Shown one piece after another: positions 45,814 through 56,919 of a DNA stretch of 64,000 nt (its first letter is position 1; the number at the start of each line of letters is the position of its first letter). The stretch spans positions 28,571,244 to 28,635,243 of the forward strand of contig NC_081841.1 in NCBI RefSeq assembly GCF_963259705.1, in the 5' to 3' direction. The notes beneath the pieces were generated by a model. The model searched no databases and was not told the DNA's origin. It saw only the letters and a list, made by a program, of their open reading frames with translations. Made by a program: the position numbers and the translations under genes. The DNA comes from Myotis daubentonii (lineage: Eukaryota; Chordata; Mammalia; Chiroptera; Vespertilionidae).

Positions 45814-46193
45814 TCCTATATAATAAAAGCCTAATATACAAATCAACTGAATGGCAGATGATTGGTCGCTATGACACGCACCGACCACCAGGGGGGCAGA
45901 TGCTCAACACAGGAGCTGCCCCCTGGTGGTCTGTGCTCTCCCACAGGGGGAGCACCACTCAGCTAGAAGCCAGGCTCATGGCTGGCAAGCACAGCGGCGG
46001 TGGCAGGAGCTTCTCCCACCTCCACAGCAGCGCTAAGGCTGTTCGACTGATGGTATAGGCCTACTCCCCGCGGGCCTGAGCCATCAGTTGGACATCCCCT
46101 GAGGGCTCCTGGACTGCGAGAGGGTGCAGGCCAGTGCTGAGGGACCGCTCCCCCCCCCCCAGAGTGCACGAATTTCATGCACCGGGCCTCTAG
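45814..46193 (+). mobile_element. HeliBat non-autonomous Helitron, 380 bp
   Basis: Starts TC at 45814 ('tcctatataataaaagcc') after host A; ends CTAG at 46190-46193 before host T. Hairpin 'gtgcacgaatttcatgcac' at 46164-46182. Carries a palindrome whose left arm has six G ('ccaccaggggggcag', 45886-45900) and whose right arm is intact (minus-strand CTCF-like motif at 45914-45932). No protein encoded. Confidence 0.94.
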
Positions 46194-46243
46194 TTGATTA
46201 TAAAACAAACACCCTTTTGCCACCTCCCCTGGAAACATCTATA

Positions 46244-46524
46244 CATTGGGGCCTTGACTTACGAGTGTCCCGACTAATGAGTTTTTCGAGATATGAGCCG
46301 TCTCTCGGCCGATTTTTTGCTTTGAGTTGCGAGCTAAAATTCAGGTTACGAGCCAGCTTCAGATACCCCACTGCTAGTTGGCGTAGCGAATGTCACAGTG
46401 AATGCCACAACATCAGCCCAGCATCACGTGTCTCACTCGTTCACTTTATGATTTGACATATGAGTAATTTGAGTTATGAGCTCTATCACGGAATGAATTA
46501 AACTTGTAAGTCAAGGTCCCACTG
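46244..46524. mobile_element. Tigger/pogo-like MITE, 281 bp
   Basis: Inverted repeats 'cattggggccttgacttacg' and the complement 'cagtgggaccttgacttaca', flanked by TA on both sides (46242-46243 and 46525-46526). The CAGTG-type end and TA target fit the pogo/Tigger branch of Tc1/mariner. No transposase. It begins 50 bp after the HeliBat end. Confidence 0.82.
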
Positions 46525-47563
46525 TAATACCTTTTAATGTTAGCATCCAATGAGGGATAGGTATTTATGCTAAGTACTACAGATATGTTTATCTAATACT
46601 TTTCAGCAAGAAGAAGAGATTTTTTTTATCTGCCTACTTATTTCATCTACAACCTGGAGAGCCTCAGATATGACATGTCACTATTTCTCTATTTCAGATT
46701 TATTTGAGGAGACTCTATACGAAGTCAGGGAGCTCTTGTTTTTTGTTTGTTTATTATTGTTTTTGCTTTTGTTGTTTTTTGTACAAATTAAAGGTAAGTT
46801 TGGCCTGACATTTATGGGTAATTTATAACTGATATCTCAGTGACCCTGACAAGATTAGGATGGATTTTGGACTTATGCCAGGATGGCATCACACTGGATC
46901 CTTATGCAAGGTGGTAGGGGTACCATCTGGTGCTAACACAGACCTAATGACACCTGTATATTGATGAGGATGCTGTTTCATAATTATCCACTGTCCTCAA
47001 AATCTTGGGGGAAAAGAATAGGTCAGGACTTTCCTGTTCTTGATAGATGTGCCATTGCTGTTATCTGGCTCTGAACACCTTTGGGTTTGGTAAAAATTGA
47101 ATTGTGATTGGATGTGTATTGTGATCAAACACTATCTGACTCATAAACAATGTTTCCACAGTACTGTCCCTGAGACACCTGTGTTTTCTCCTGTTTCTTT
47201 GCATACTTGTTGTTTGTTAGCATTTGACAATAAAAATCAGTATAGAAATAAATCAGAGTCATGCACTCCTCCCTGAGGTCACTATATTCCCACCTTAACT
47301 TCCATACAGTTTCTTGCCTAGATCTTCTGAGTTGGTCCATTTTATCTCAATGGGCAACACATACCCAAGGCAATATGTGCCTTTGCTCTAAGAGTTGGTT
47401 CTAGCTATTTAATCTCTGTAGGCAAGTTTTCCAGACTCTTTTCTTCTAATATGTGACACTCATTCTTTCCCTTTGGAGTGGCTGATTAACAGATGATGGT
47501 GGTTATAGTCACTTTAATGGAAGGGACTGGTTTCCTATCTACCTACCAGAGTGAAGGGGTTGT
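46525..47563. other. No recognised feature
   Basis: T/G-rich simple stretch near 46737-46780; otherwise unique-looking. A 71-codon minus frame at 47125-47340 is unsupported. Confidence 0.35.
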
Positions 47564-47568
47564 GAGAA

Positions 47569-47653
<85 letters not shown>

Positions 47654-47668
47654 GAGGAAGGGAGGGAG

Positions 47669-47720
<52 letters not shown>

Positions 47721-47842
47721 GAGAGAGAATTTGTTGTTCCACTTAGTTATGCATTCATTGGTTGACTCTGATAGGGGATTGAATCTGCAACCTTGGCATG
47801 TTGAGATGATGCTCTAACCAACCAAGTTACCTGGCCAGGGCT
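47564..47842 (-). mobile_element. Ves-family SINE with a hugely expanded GA tract
   Basis: The right part, 47730-47842, is a minus-strand tRNA-like head and body ('tatgcattcattggttgac', 'ctggccagggctc') of the same subfamily as 55625-55807. Its normally short CT part has grown to about 160 bp of GA, GGAG and GAGA repeats at 47567-47728. ORFs across the repeat are artefacts. Confidence 0.85.
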
Positions 47843-48239
47843 CTTACTTTAGTTTTTTAAGTACAGTGTAACAGGAGGTGGTAGATATAAAATGAGGTTA
47901 TCTGTGTGTATCTAGCATGCTGACTAAGACACAGGAATGCTCAACACATGGAAAATTATTTTTTTCTCCTTTTTGCTCATTTTATCCTCTCTCTCTTTCT
48001 TTCCTTCCCTTTAAAAGTATGCATTAAAAGAGAAAAGAGATGAAGAAGATTTAGTAAGAATCAAATTCTTTCTAAATAAACCCTATATTATCATTTAGTT
48101 CGTTCTCACCTTTGGTTCCTCTAATCTCTGGTGTTCTCTATATTTTTATTTTTGCCTCCTCTGAATCCCACTTCTTTATAGTAACTCATTTGCTTGACAA
48201 CCAAAGAGAAAGAATCACACATATTTTAATTTAAGCCCT
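47843..48239. other. No recognised feature
   Basis: AT-rich sequence without identifiable elements. Confidence 0.35.
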
Positions 48240-48350
48240 GGATGTTAGCTTCATGTAGACTGGTGCTTTGCTTTTTTAATTCTATTTTTCTAGTTTCTGG
48301 AACAGTGCTTAGTAAGTTGGTTGAATGAGTGGATGAATAAATGAGTGAGT
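48240..48350 (+). mobile_element. L2 LINE 3' relic
   Basis: 'gtagactggtgctttgcttt', 'tctggaacagtgcttagtaa' and 'ggttgaatgagtggatgaat' match the L2 3' end in order. Confidence 0.6.
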
Positions 48351-48450
48351 GAGTAACTCCCTGAGCTAATAGTCTCTGGTCCCAGTGCCAGTTCTACCTG
48401 AACTCAGCTCAGAATCACGGTCATCTTGGCCACAACTCAGCATGAGTCTA

Positions 48451-48663
48451 CAGCCGTGGGCAAACTACGGTCCGCGGGCCGGATCCGGCCCGTTTGAAAT
48501 GAATAAAACTAAAAAAAAAGAGACCGTACCCTTTTATGTAATGATGTTTACTTTGAATTTATATTAGTTCACACAAACACTCCATCCATGCTTTTGTTCT
48601 GGCCCTCCGGTCCAGTTTAAGAACCCATTGTGGCCCTCGAGTCGAAAAGTTTGCCCACCCCTG
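48451..48663. mobile_element. Short hAT transposon, 213 bp
   Basis: Inverted ends 'cagccgtgggcaaactacgg' and 'aaaagtttgcccacccctg'. The flanks tgagtcta and gtctagaa share a GTCTA core but not a clean duplication. The GC-rich ends and AT-rich centre resemble other non-autonomous hATs in bats. Confidence 0.83.
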
Positions 48664-48734
48664 GTCTAGAAGAATAAAAAGGAGGAAAAGGGGAGCATAA
48701 AGCAGAGCATGAGGCCATTATTAATATTACTAAC

Positions 48735-48890
48735 TTTCTGAGCACTTACTCATCCTTACAATTTTACAATTGCTACTCTTATTGTTTCCATTTTATAAAA
48801 GAAAAAACTGAGGTTTAGCAAGGTTAAACAGCTTGCTGAAGTTAGTACAGCTAAGTTGTGGGTTTGAATTCAACTGGGCTGACCCTAGAG
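48735..48890 (-). mobile_element. MIR SINE relic
   Basis: Reverse MIR: 'ctgagcacttactcatcctt', 'tgtttccattttataaaaga', 'caaggttaaacagcttgctg' and 'gttgtgggtttgaattcaac'. Confidence 0.72.
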
Positions 48891-49265
48891 ATTGCCTATT
48901 CAACTACTCCAAAACAGACAAGGGTCAAATCTTACAGTGGGAGAAAAAGTGAAAATTGAGAAATAGTACAGGCTTGTGAGAATCAGCAGATGGGCATCAG
49001 TTATGTGTTTGGAGCCAATGGATGAAGGGGAAAGGGGCCTTGCTTCAGCTTCCGTTTTTGTTGCTGAGTCTATTTTTACTACAAAGCTGAGGACATTCTT
49101 GCTGGGTCCTTTTGCAAGACTGAATTTCTTATTTTATTTTTAATTTCAGAATGAAATAGGCATTTTAGGGAAATCATACATCGTGGAGGGTCAATTTGAC
49201 AACATACACTGTGGAAGGAAAGGAATGATGAAACTCATGTAGCCATTCAGATTTTTTTTCATTTG
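48891..49265. other. No recognised feature
   Basis: Unique-looking sequence. Confidence 0.3.
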
Positions 49266-49370
49266 ATTTTTGCCTCTTTATTTTATTTTTATTAAATATA
49301 TTGGGGTGACATAGGTTAAGAAAATTATATAAGTTTTAAGTATACAATTCTATGATACATCCTCTGTATG
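49266..49370 (-). mobile_element. L1 3' terminus
   Basis: Reverse L1 end: 'ttattaaatatattggggtg', 'acataggttaagaaaattat' and 'agtatacaattctatgatac'. Confidence 0.75.
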
Positions 49371-49389
49371 ATTTGGCCATTAATCCTGC

Positions 49390-49560
49390 CTCTCTCTTAT
49401 ACTGGACCATATGCTCCATGAGAGCAGGATTATAGGTGGCACTCTGCATAATTGACTTACTGACTTTGTATTTTCTAGTTGACCACAGTACCTATCACAT
49501 GACTGATGTTCCAAAGGAAACTTATTAGATGGGTAAAAGGATGCTTTAGGCAAGGGAGAA
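49390..49560 (+). mobile_element. L2 LINE 3' relic (approximate)
   Basis: 'atatgctccatgagagcagg', 'tgactttgtattttctagtt' and 'cagtacctatcacatgactg' follow the L2 3' end with substitutions. Confidence 0.5.
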
Positions 49561-49742
49561 GGGATAATGGTTGGGATAAACACGATCAAATGGATAAGTG
49601 AATGGAGGGAAGTGAGGAAAACAAAGATCTGTTTCGTTCCCGCTATGTGGCAGATATTATGCTTGACCCTTTATAAGAAATTATCTCCCTAAGGCCCATA
49701 AGAGGTCATTATTATTGTCTTTATTTTTACATGTGTAGGAAC

Positions 49743-49810
<68 letters not shown>

Positions 49811-49812
49811 TG
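49743..49812. repeat. (AG)n microsatellite
   Basis: About 70 bp of AG with one AAAG interruption. Confidence 0.98.
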
Positions 49813-50689
49813 CATGCACTGGCAATCGATGAATGGTAGATGAAACCTATTAAGCCAGTGAAGGGTCTCAGGTGACTGGCTAAATGATTTTTCCCAGTTT
49901 GTTATTGACCTTGAAATGGTCACTGCTGATTCAAAGGCCTGAATGGAATCGGAATCTTAAGCATCATTAGATTTCTAGCTATTTATTTAATGATACTTGC
50001 TTTTAATGATAATGATTCATTCTCTTTTATTATCAATATAGTTATTTCTAATTCTAAAGTAGTACTATGTAATGGAGGAAGAAAGTTTGCTTTAGAACAT
50101 CTTGTAGAATCAACTAAAGAACTGTTTTTATTATAAGGATCGATGAAAAAAGTGAATTCTAAATGGGACATTTCTGGCTCTGAATGATCTGTTAGATTTC
50201 TCTAATATGCTAATTTGTCCAGTCATGGCATACAGGATTCCTTTTGGCTCAGTGATGGTTCCCAGGTCAATATTTCACGAACTCAGAAATTTTCCGTCTT
50301 ATCACACACATACTTACCTTTGTGAAATACTCCAGAATCCCAGGATGTTCAACAACGTTAATGATGCCAAGAAGAAGAAGAAGCTCTCTAAATTGCCTTT
50401 GTCTAATGCGTTTGGAAACCAATTGCCTGTTTGGAATAAGTGTAATTGTTATTCAACAGCAGAGTTGTAAGTTCTGTGAATATTTTATCATTCCATGATT
50501 CATAGAGCTTTATTCGCTTCAATAATACCTACAAAGCAAAAAAGCTCATCTGAAACTCATTGTCAAAATTTATTTAATTCTGTAAATAACAGTAAAATGA
50601 CAAGCAAAGCACCCAAGGTCAGAAAAACTTAATTTACATAACACAGTGTAGGTGCCAGAAGAACTGGGCTGTAAAAGTAACCCTGATTA
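49813..50689. other. No recognised feature
   Basis: Unique-looking; an 87-codon plus frame at 50207-50470 has no recognisable domain. A short AAG repeat lies at about 50370-50382. Confidence 0.35.
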
Positions 50690-50795
50690 TCCTATTAATT
50701 TGCAGGAACCATGTTTGTCTTATTCCTGTCTAGTATGCAGAATAGTGGCTGGTATGTAGGGATTGTTTAGTAAATATACATTAAATGAATGAAAA
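50690..50795 (+). mobile_element. L2 LINE 3' relic
   Basis: 'gcaggaaccatgtttgtctt', 'gcagaatagtggctggtatg' and 'acattaaatgaatgaaaaat' match the L2 3' end. Confidence 0.55.
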
Positions 50796-51145
50796 ATATT
50801 TGCCATGACCAGGTAGTCTGTTGCATATGCTAATTGTAAGGTTATCAAGATAATATGTATAGATGCCAGATGTTACATTATTTTGATAACTTAGATAAAT
50901 CTAGTGTTATTATAATTACTGGCAATCTAGTTGTCAGGAAGATATTTTTTTGAACTGATAATTAATTCCTTCAATTTAATACTTCTACATACTTCCTTTT
51001 GATCAAACTGGTGATGGTTACATTAAATTTACATTAAATATGTAAATATGAAATTATTTAGGATTCAAGGTAATTGTTTTTATTTTGCTCCTAAATTTTG
51101 ACCTTTGCTTTGGATCTTTGCTATAACTCTCTCTCTCATTCCATA
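50796..51145. other. No recognised feature
   Basis: AT-rich, unique-looking. Confidence 0.3.
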
Positions 51146-51305
51146 TCCAAATCTCTATCTCTATCTCTATCTCTATCTCTATCTCTATCTATCTCTAATC
51201 TCTATCTCTGTCTTTCTATCTCTATCTTTCTATCTCTATTATCTCTATCTCTGTCTATATCTATATAATCTATTTACATCTGTATCAGTATCTCTATCTG
51301 TGTAT
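51146..51305. repeat. (TCTCTA)n minisatellite-like array
   Basis: Six-base unit tctcta repeated cleanly at the left and decaying to TATC and TCTG variants at the right. The 79-codon frame through it (Tyr-Leu repeats) is an artefact. Confidence 0.95.
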
Positions 51306-52190
51306 CATCTCTTTCTCTACACAGTTTTTCTTCAGCGAGTTTGAGATATTATTTAATCCATTGTATGAAATATACTGTATTATATTATATATACAACAGT
51401 TATTCTATGTAATGCTTTTAAAACAGCAATGGGATCTTAGTATCAACAAATATATTACAGATATATAGTATTTCAGAATGTTTAAAAGGGTGTTCAAAAG
51501 GTAAACTCTCTCTTCACACAGAGAGCTTCAATTCAATTGGGGTTCTACATGTGCAGAATATTTTCAAATAATGAGAACAGAAATTGATCATCTCTGAAAA
51601 GTCAGATGTCAAGGTTTCTGGCATTTTATTATTATTATTTTAATAGAAGCAGCTTATACAATGGGTTGTGAAGAGGGTGTAGGATCAGAGCAATCAGTCT
51701 ATATGCCAATAGACTTGATTTTCAGTGCCATCATTGGCACATGGATTGTGGGTTGCTTCCTGAACTAGAAAATGGTTCTTGGCCTCTCCCTTGACAGTGC
51801 ATACTTTTAAATGGGATTTGAATTAAATGCTCTGTTCAAGGTTGATAGTCAGCAAGTGCATAAGTATGACAGTTGTGATTAATTGTGCCACTTCCCATTT
51901 AAAGCTGTTTCTCCTCTGTCATTTAACTTCTCAATGACTATTATTATGGATCAACCATGAAAATTAGCTTTTGTCCATTATAGTCTTGGACCTATAAATG
52001 AAATGTGGTATTGAGTTTAAAGCTATTTTGTAAGTTCTACTTTCCCATTTTATTAATTTGTGTTCCATTACAATAGAAATTTATGGCTTTACTGCTATAT
52101 TGACATGATGCCTTCATCTGATATTTAGGAGCAGTTTCACTGAATGTTTCTCTCTATATTTGGCCATTGAATATTTCGTAGCCCTCTTAA
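51306..52190. other. No recognised feature
   Basis: AT-rich, unique-looking. Confidence 0.3.
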
Positions 52191-52240
52191 TGTGTGTGTG
52201 TGTGTAGTGTGTGTAGTGTATGTGTGTGTGTGTGTGTGTA
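52191..52240. repeat. (TG)n microsatellite, interrupted
   Basis: TG repeats broken by TAG units. Confidence 0.96.
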
Positions 52241-53224
52241 GAAACAAAGCATTTGATTGTACTTAAATGGGGGGAGTTGGAGTGGAAGTCCACGTTGAGA
52301 TAACATCACACATATTTCCAGAAAGAACTAATCCATCCTGCTAAGTCTATTCGAACAGTCCTATTTTCTTATTTCTCTTGAATTAATATCCTAATCATAT
52401 TTCTGCCCTTTTCATTTCACATCAGCCCTTTGCATGTCATTCGATTATATCATTTGATCACTGTGTTTCTCTGGCTAGAGTAAGTGGAGTTTGCACAGAG
52501 TATGTGATGCCTCAGAATTAACATGACATTAATTCTTCTTGGAGTATGAATTTTGGTCCGTAGTAAGTAATTGGAAAGACTATCTTTACATTATAACAAA
52601 GTCAGATGAAAGAAAAGAATATACATTTTTTAAGATATTTAAAGATAAAACAATATTTCTAAAATTGTGTAATTAGAGCAAATACTAATTTATTGGGAGA
52701 TAGCACCAGACCACCGGGACATGCTAGTGAGCTTTTGTCTGTCACTGGGGATACTGAGGTGGTCACAGATGAGAAGCACTGTGATTTGGTATTATGGGCA
52801 TGTGGAGTGACAGAAGGATGTCTTACTAAAAAGGCGAGAGAAAGGCAGTGGAAATTTATGGCTAACACAAAATAATCTCTGAGTGGAGTTATTTAAAAAT
52901 AAAATGAAAGATTGCTGTATCAACTATCCAAACTCCTGATAACATTTGTATATTCCTCCTTAAATATAATTTTCAGAGTTCAGCTTTCTTCCTCATGCTG
53001 ATATTCATGCTAACCCTATATTTTTGCCTTACTTAGCTATAATTTAACATTCTCTGTGTAGCTAATTTACAAGCTGAGCTTCAAGGTAAAGAGAACCATC
53101 ACCTGAATTGATAGTGTGGAAGAAACATTAGCATCAAATTGGAAAGAGAGGTTCTTTATAAAACCTATAGTTGCTTTATTTATATAGAGATTATCTATCT
53201 ATACAAAAAGATAGCATTTGGGTA
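52241..53224. other. No recognised feature
   Basis: Unique-looking, short chance frames only. Confidence 0.35.
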
Positions 53225-53425
53225 TAAAAAAAAGCTATAGAAAGAGCATGGGCTTCAGAGTCAGAGAGTCTTTGGATGTCAATATTGTCTATTATTTAAC
53301 AGTTTTGTTGTTGGGCATTTGCCCAACTCGACCACTTTAGCCTCGATTTCTCTTTTCTAAAATGACAATAATAGCTCTCTCACTGAGCTGTTATGGGAAG
53401 TAAAAGAGATAATAGATGTCAACAA
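53225..53425 (+). mobile_element. MIR SINE relic
   Basis: 'gagcatgggcttcagagtca', 'cctcgatttctcttttctaa', 'aatgacaataatagctctct' and 'gggaagtaaaagagataata' in MIR order. Confidence 0.7.
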
Positions 53426-54044
53426 TTGAACACAGAGGAGGCAGTCCATAACATTAGATTATCTCCTCCCATCCTAACTTTTAAGATAACTCATCCAAAA
53501 TCAGGTAGCCTGAGCTTGATCTTGGGCCCGTTACCTGTCAGGTATTTCTTCATGTTCTGTGTGCTACACTTTTTTCTTTTTATCATTATCCCAGGACTGG
53601 TTGTAAAATGTTCCATTTAACATTGTCAGTTGACTCAGCTCTTAGGTACTATAATTTTATTTTAGTAGCTTATAAACTTTTATTGTCATAATTCACATTT
53701 GTGCCATTTTTCATCTGCCATTTCTAGTAGCTGATGGAAATCAGGAGTATCCTTGCAAAAGGAGATAAAGAGAACACTTTAGGTCTAGAATGGAACTAAC
53801 TAAACTTCTTCAAATCTTAGGTTGGTTGGATAGGAAGATTAACAACATGAGAAAAAAATGTGCCCTATAAAGAGTCTGGGGAACAGTAAGTGACATTTGT
53901 TAATGCTCACAGTGAACCCATTAAACATTTTAATGTTATAACTAGCTAGTTAATAATGAGTTTAGATCACAGAAGTCCCCCAAATATTTCTTGTCCAATT
54001 AGAGTTATTTGTTAATTTTAAAAGAAACCCCAAAAACTAATTTG
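53426..54044. other. No recognised feature
   Basis: Unique-looking sequence. Confidence 0.3.
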
Positions 54045-54322
54045 AAAGAATATATACACCTCTATGTTCACTGCAGCGTTATTTAATATAGCCAAGATTT
54101 GGAAGCAGCCCAAGTGCCCATCAGTTGATGAGTGGATATAAAACTTGTGGTACATGTATACAATGGAATACTACTCACCATGAACAAAGAGAAGGAACTC
54201 TTACCTTTTGCAAGAGCATTTATGGACCTGGAGAATATTATGCTAAATGAAATAAGCCAGTCAGAGAAAGACAAGTATATGATTTTGCTTATATGTGGAA
54301 TCTAGTGAACAAAATAAACTAA
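54045..54322 (+). mobile_element. L1 ORF2 end / 3' UTR fragment
   Basis: 'atagccaagatttggaagca', 'agtgcccatcagttgatgag', 'caatggaatactactcacca', 'ttatgctaaatgaaataagc' and 'gcttatatgtggaatctagt' are canonical L1 text. Cut short at about 54322 next to a HeliBat 3' part. Confidence 0.87.
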
Positions 54323-54339
54323 TTCATGTACTTGCGGCA

Positions 54340-54474
54340 GGGGTGAGGGGGAGTGGGCCTAAGCTGTCAGTTGGACATTCCCTGAGGGCTCTGGGACTGA
54401 GAGGGTGCAGGTTGGGCTGAGGGATCCCCCCACCCCCACCCCGAGTGCACAAATTTTGTGCACCGGGCCTCTAG
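54340..54474 (+). mobile_element. HeliBat 3' part without a recognisable 5' end
   Basis: Has the common HeliBat 3' segment: 'cagttggacattccctgagg', hairpin 'gtgcacaaattttgtgcac' and terminal CTAG at 54471-54474 before T. The usual 'tcctatataataaaag' start is missing; about 54323-54340 is neither clear L1 nor HeliBat. Start approximate. Confidence 0.82.
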
Positions 54475-54477
54475 TAT

Positions 54478-54650
54478 ATATATAAATTGATTTCAGAGAG
54501 GAAGAAAGTGATAGAAACATCAATGATGAGAAAGAATCATCTCCATGCATGCCTTTTATTGTGGATTGAGCCCAATTCCCTGACTGGGAATCCCCCTGAC
54601 TTCCTGGTACATAGCTTGATGCTCAACCACTGAGCCATACCAACCAGGCT
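54478..54650 (-). mobile_element. Ves-like SINE, diverged
   Basis: Minus strand: tail 'tatatataaattgatttcag', GA body, and head ending 'cataccaaccaggct'. No clear duplication, probably because its tail borders the HeliBat. Similar type to 37141-37360. Confidence 0.8.
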
Positions 54651-55608
54651 CAGGGTACCTTTTTATCTACTAGATGGGATGCTGCCTGGTTCACAAATCA
54701 AGCCAATTAGGTCTTCAAATTTACTCAGTTGAGTTTTGTTTGTTAACAGACTGAAAATAAATGAAGTAAATATTAACGTAAGAAAATTACAAAACAAGGC
54801 TAAGGAAAGTAAAATGAAAGGAAATAAAGATGATAGTAGAAAATCAATATATTAAAGTATAGTAGATTTAATGGGTCTAAGAGCTGATTATTACTCAAAA
54901 AAAATGTTACAACAAGAGCCCTGGACAAATCTGGTCAGAACACATAACAAAAAAATAAGAGAAGACAACAATGTTTAGTGATGAGTGTTCTATATTAATA
55001 TAAAAAATCTCATAGAAATGAGATAATTACCTAGGAAAATATTAATTGCCAAAATTGAACCAAGGAGAAATGAAAAACATAATAGCAAGAAGTAGTAAGG
55101 GAAAGTTACAAAGAATTATCTGCAAAACAGACATTAGGTCCTGAATGCACCTTTCAATTTTTATGGAAGAAATGAATCTTTCCTTTAGATCTTTCCAGAG
55201 TGTAGCAAAAAGATCATCAAGTATTGATGATACCAAGTATTATTTATTTCTTGTAAGTAAAGGTGATTTAATATTTAAAAATCTATTAATTAAATATACT
55301 ATATAATGTCAGGAGCAGTAAGAAAATCAAAAGGCGATCTCAAGAGCTGTTTAAGAAGCATTCAATAAAATGTAACCTGATTTGTTTAAATATCAGAAAA
55401 CAAGAAATAGAAATTTTCTTGTACTAAAGAATACCTTTAAAATTATCTTTATAAATCTATAAATATGCTTATTAGAAAAATAAGAGAGATTAATATTAAG
55501 ATCATAAGCAAGATAAAATGTGATTCTCTTCTGGTATTAACATTGCCCTAGAAGTTCTATGTCCTGATAAAAACACAAGACATAAGAGGTAATGTTGGAA
55601 ATATGGAT
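54651..55608. other. No recognised feature
   Basis: Very A-rich sequence on the plus strand; may contain decayed L1 but I cannot show it. Confidence 0.3.
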
Positions 55609-55624
55609 AAAAATTATATTTAAG

Positions 55625-55807
55625 CCCTGGCTGGATAGCTCAGTTGGTTAGAGCATTTCCCCGATATGTCAGGGCTGTGGGTTCAATCCTGTCAGGGCAC
55701 ATACCAGTACAAGAATCAACTAGTGAATGCATAAATAAGTGGAAGAGCAAATCATTCTCTCTCTCTCTCTCTCTCTTTCTTTCTCCCTCTCTCAAATAAA
55801 ATTTTTA
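55625..55807 (+). mobile_element. Bat tRNA-derived SINE, second subfamily
   Basis: Head 'ccctggctggatagctcagt' with B box GGTTCAATCCT (55680-55690), then 'aatcaactagtgaatgcata' and a CT-rich part. Perfect 16-bp duplication, aaaaattatatttaag, at 55609-55624 and 55808-55823. Differs from typical Ves copies by the 'gaatgcataaataagtgg' body and a shorter length. Confidence 0.93.
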
Positions 55808-55894
55808 AAAAATTATATTTAAGATTAGATAATTTTGATTTAAACTAAAAGATCAACTAAAATTCTCTCATAAATTAAAAAAGTTCAGTGCAAG

Positions 55895-56103
55895 GTCTGG
55901 GTGGTGTGGCTCAGTGGTTGAGCATCAACCTATGAACCAGAGGTCAGGGTTCGATTCCAAGTCAGGTCATATGCCCAGGTTGCGGGCTCAATCCCCATTG
56001 TGGGACGTGCAAGAAGCAGCTGATCAATGATTCTCTCTCACCATTGATGTTTCTATCTCTCTCCTTCTCACTTCTTCTCTAAAATCAATAAAAGTATATT
56101 TTT
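55895..56103 (+). mobile_element. Ves SINE, complete
   Basis: A box TGGCTCAGTGG (55907-55917), B box GGTTCGATTCC (55948-55958), 'gaagcagctgatcaatgat' body. Perfect 16-bp duplication, aaaagttcagtgcaag, at 55879-55894 and 56104-56119. Head-to-tail with the preceding SINE, 87 bp apart. Confidence 0.95.
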
Positions 56104-56303
56104 AAAAGTTCAGTGCAAGATGAAGACAAACATTACTAATCTTATATAATAGTGATTATCTCAGTGAGTTGTGATGAGGGGAAATGATTCAGTTCATAAC
56201 AGCAAAATGAAAATGAGCATAAAATGCCTACAATAACTCTGACAAGAACTGTTCAGGATATATAAGGAAAGAAGAAAATTTTACTAAACTGAATTTTTAA
56301 ACA

Positions 56304-56919
56304 TCCTATATAATAAAGCCTAGGTGGCGTTATGCCCTTGTGCGATGCCCTCATGTAACATCATCACAAGATGGCCACCATAAGATGGCCGGCAGGGGAG
56401 GGCAGTTGGGGACAAACAGGTCAGTAGGGGAGGGCAGTTGGGGGCGATCGGGCCAGCAGGGGAGTAGTTTGGTGTCAATATGGCTGGCAGGGGAGCGGTT
56501 AGGGGGCAGTCAGGCTGGCAGGCAGGTGAGTGGTTAGGAGCCAGCAGTCCTGGATTGTGAGAGGGATGTCCGACTGCCTGTGGGTCGGGCCTAAACCGAC
56601 AGTTGGACATCCCCTAAGGCAGTGGTCGGCAAACTCATTAGTCAACAGAGCCAAATATCAACAATACAACGATTGAAATTTTTTTTGAGAGCCAAATTTT
56701 TTTAACTTAAACTATATAGGTAGGTACATTGTTATTAACTTAATTAGGGTATTCCTAAGGCTTAGGAAGATCCACACTCAAGGCCAAAGAACCGCATGTG
56801 GCTCGTGAGCTGTAGTTTGCTGACCACGGCCCTAAGGGGTCCCAGATTGGAGAAGGTGCAGGCTGGGCTGAGGGATACCCCCACTCCCCATGCATGAATT
56901 TCATGCACTGGGCCTCTAG
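56304..56919 (+). mobile_element. HeliBat Helitron with nested hAT, 616 bp
   Basis: TC start at 56304 ('tcctatataataaagcc') after host A; CTAG at 56916-56919 before T; hairpin 'tgcatgaatttcatgca' at 56891-56907. The left interior has G-rich repeats around 'ggcaggggagggcagttggg' (56390-56540) and lacks the CTCF-like palindrome. A hAT at 56620-56829 splits the shared 3' segment. Confidence 0.94.
56620..56829. mobile_element. Short hAT nested in a HeliBat, 210 bp
   Basis: Ends 'cagtggtcggcaaact' and 'agtttgctgaccacgg' with a perfect 8-bp duplication, ccctaagg, at 56612-56619 and 56830-56837, both inside HeliBat sequence. No transposase. It was inserted after the HeliBat, or before one round of its copying. 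Confidence 0.95.

Noticed and set aside
51146..51305. Regular array that could suggest a CRISPR
   Set aside because: Six-base unit without spacers in a mammalian genome; a simple repeat.
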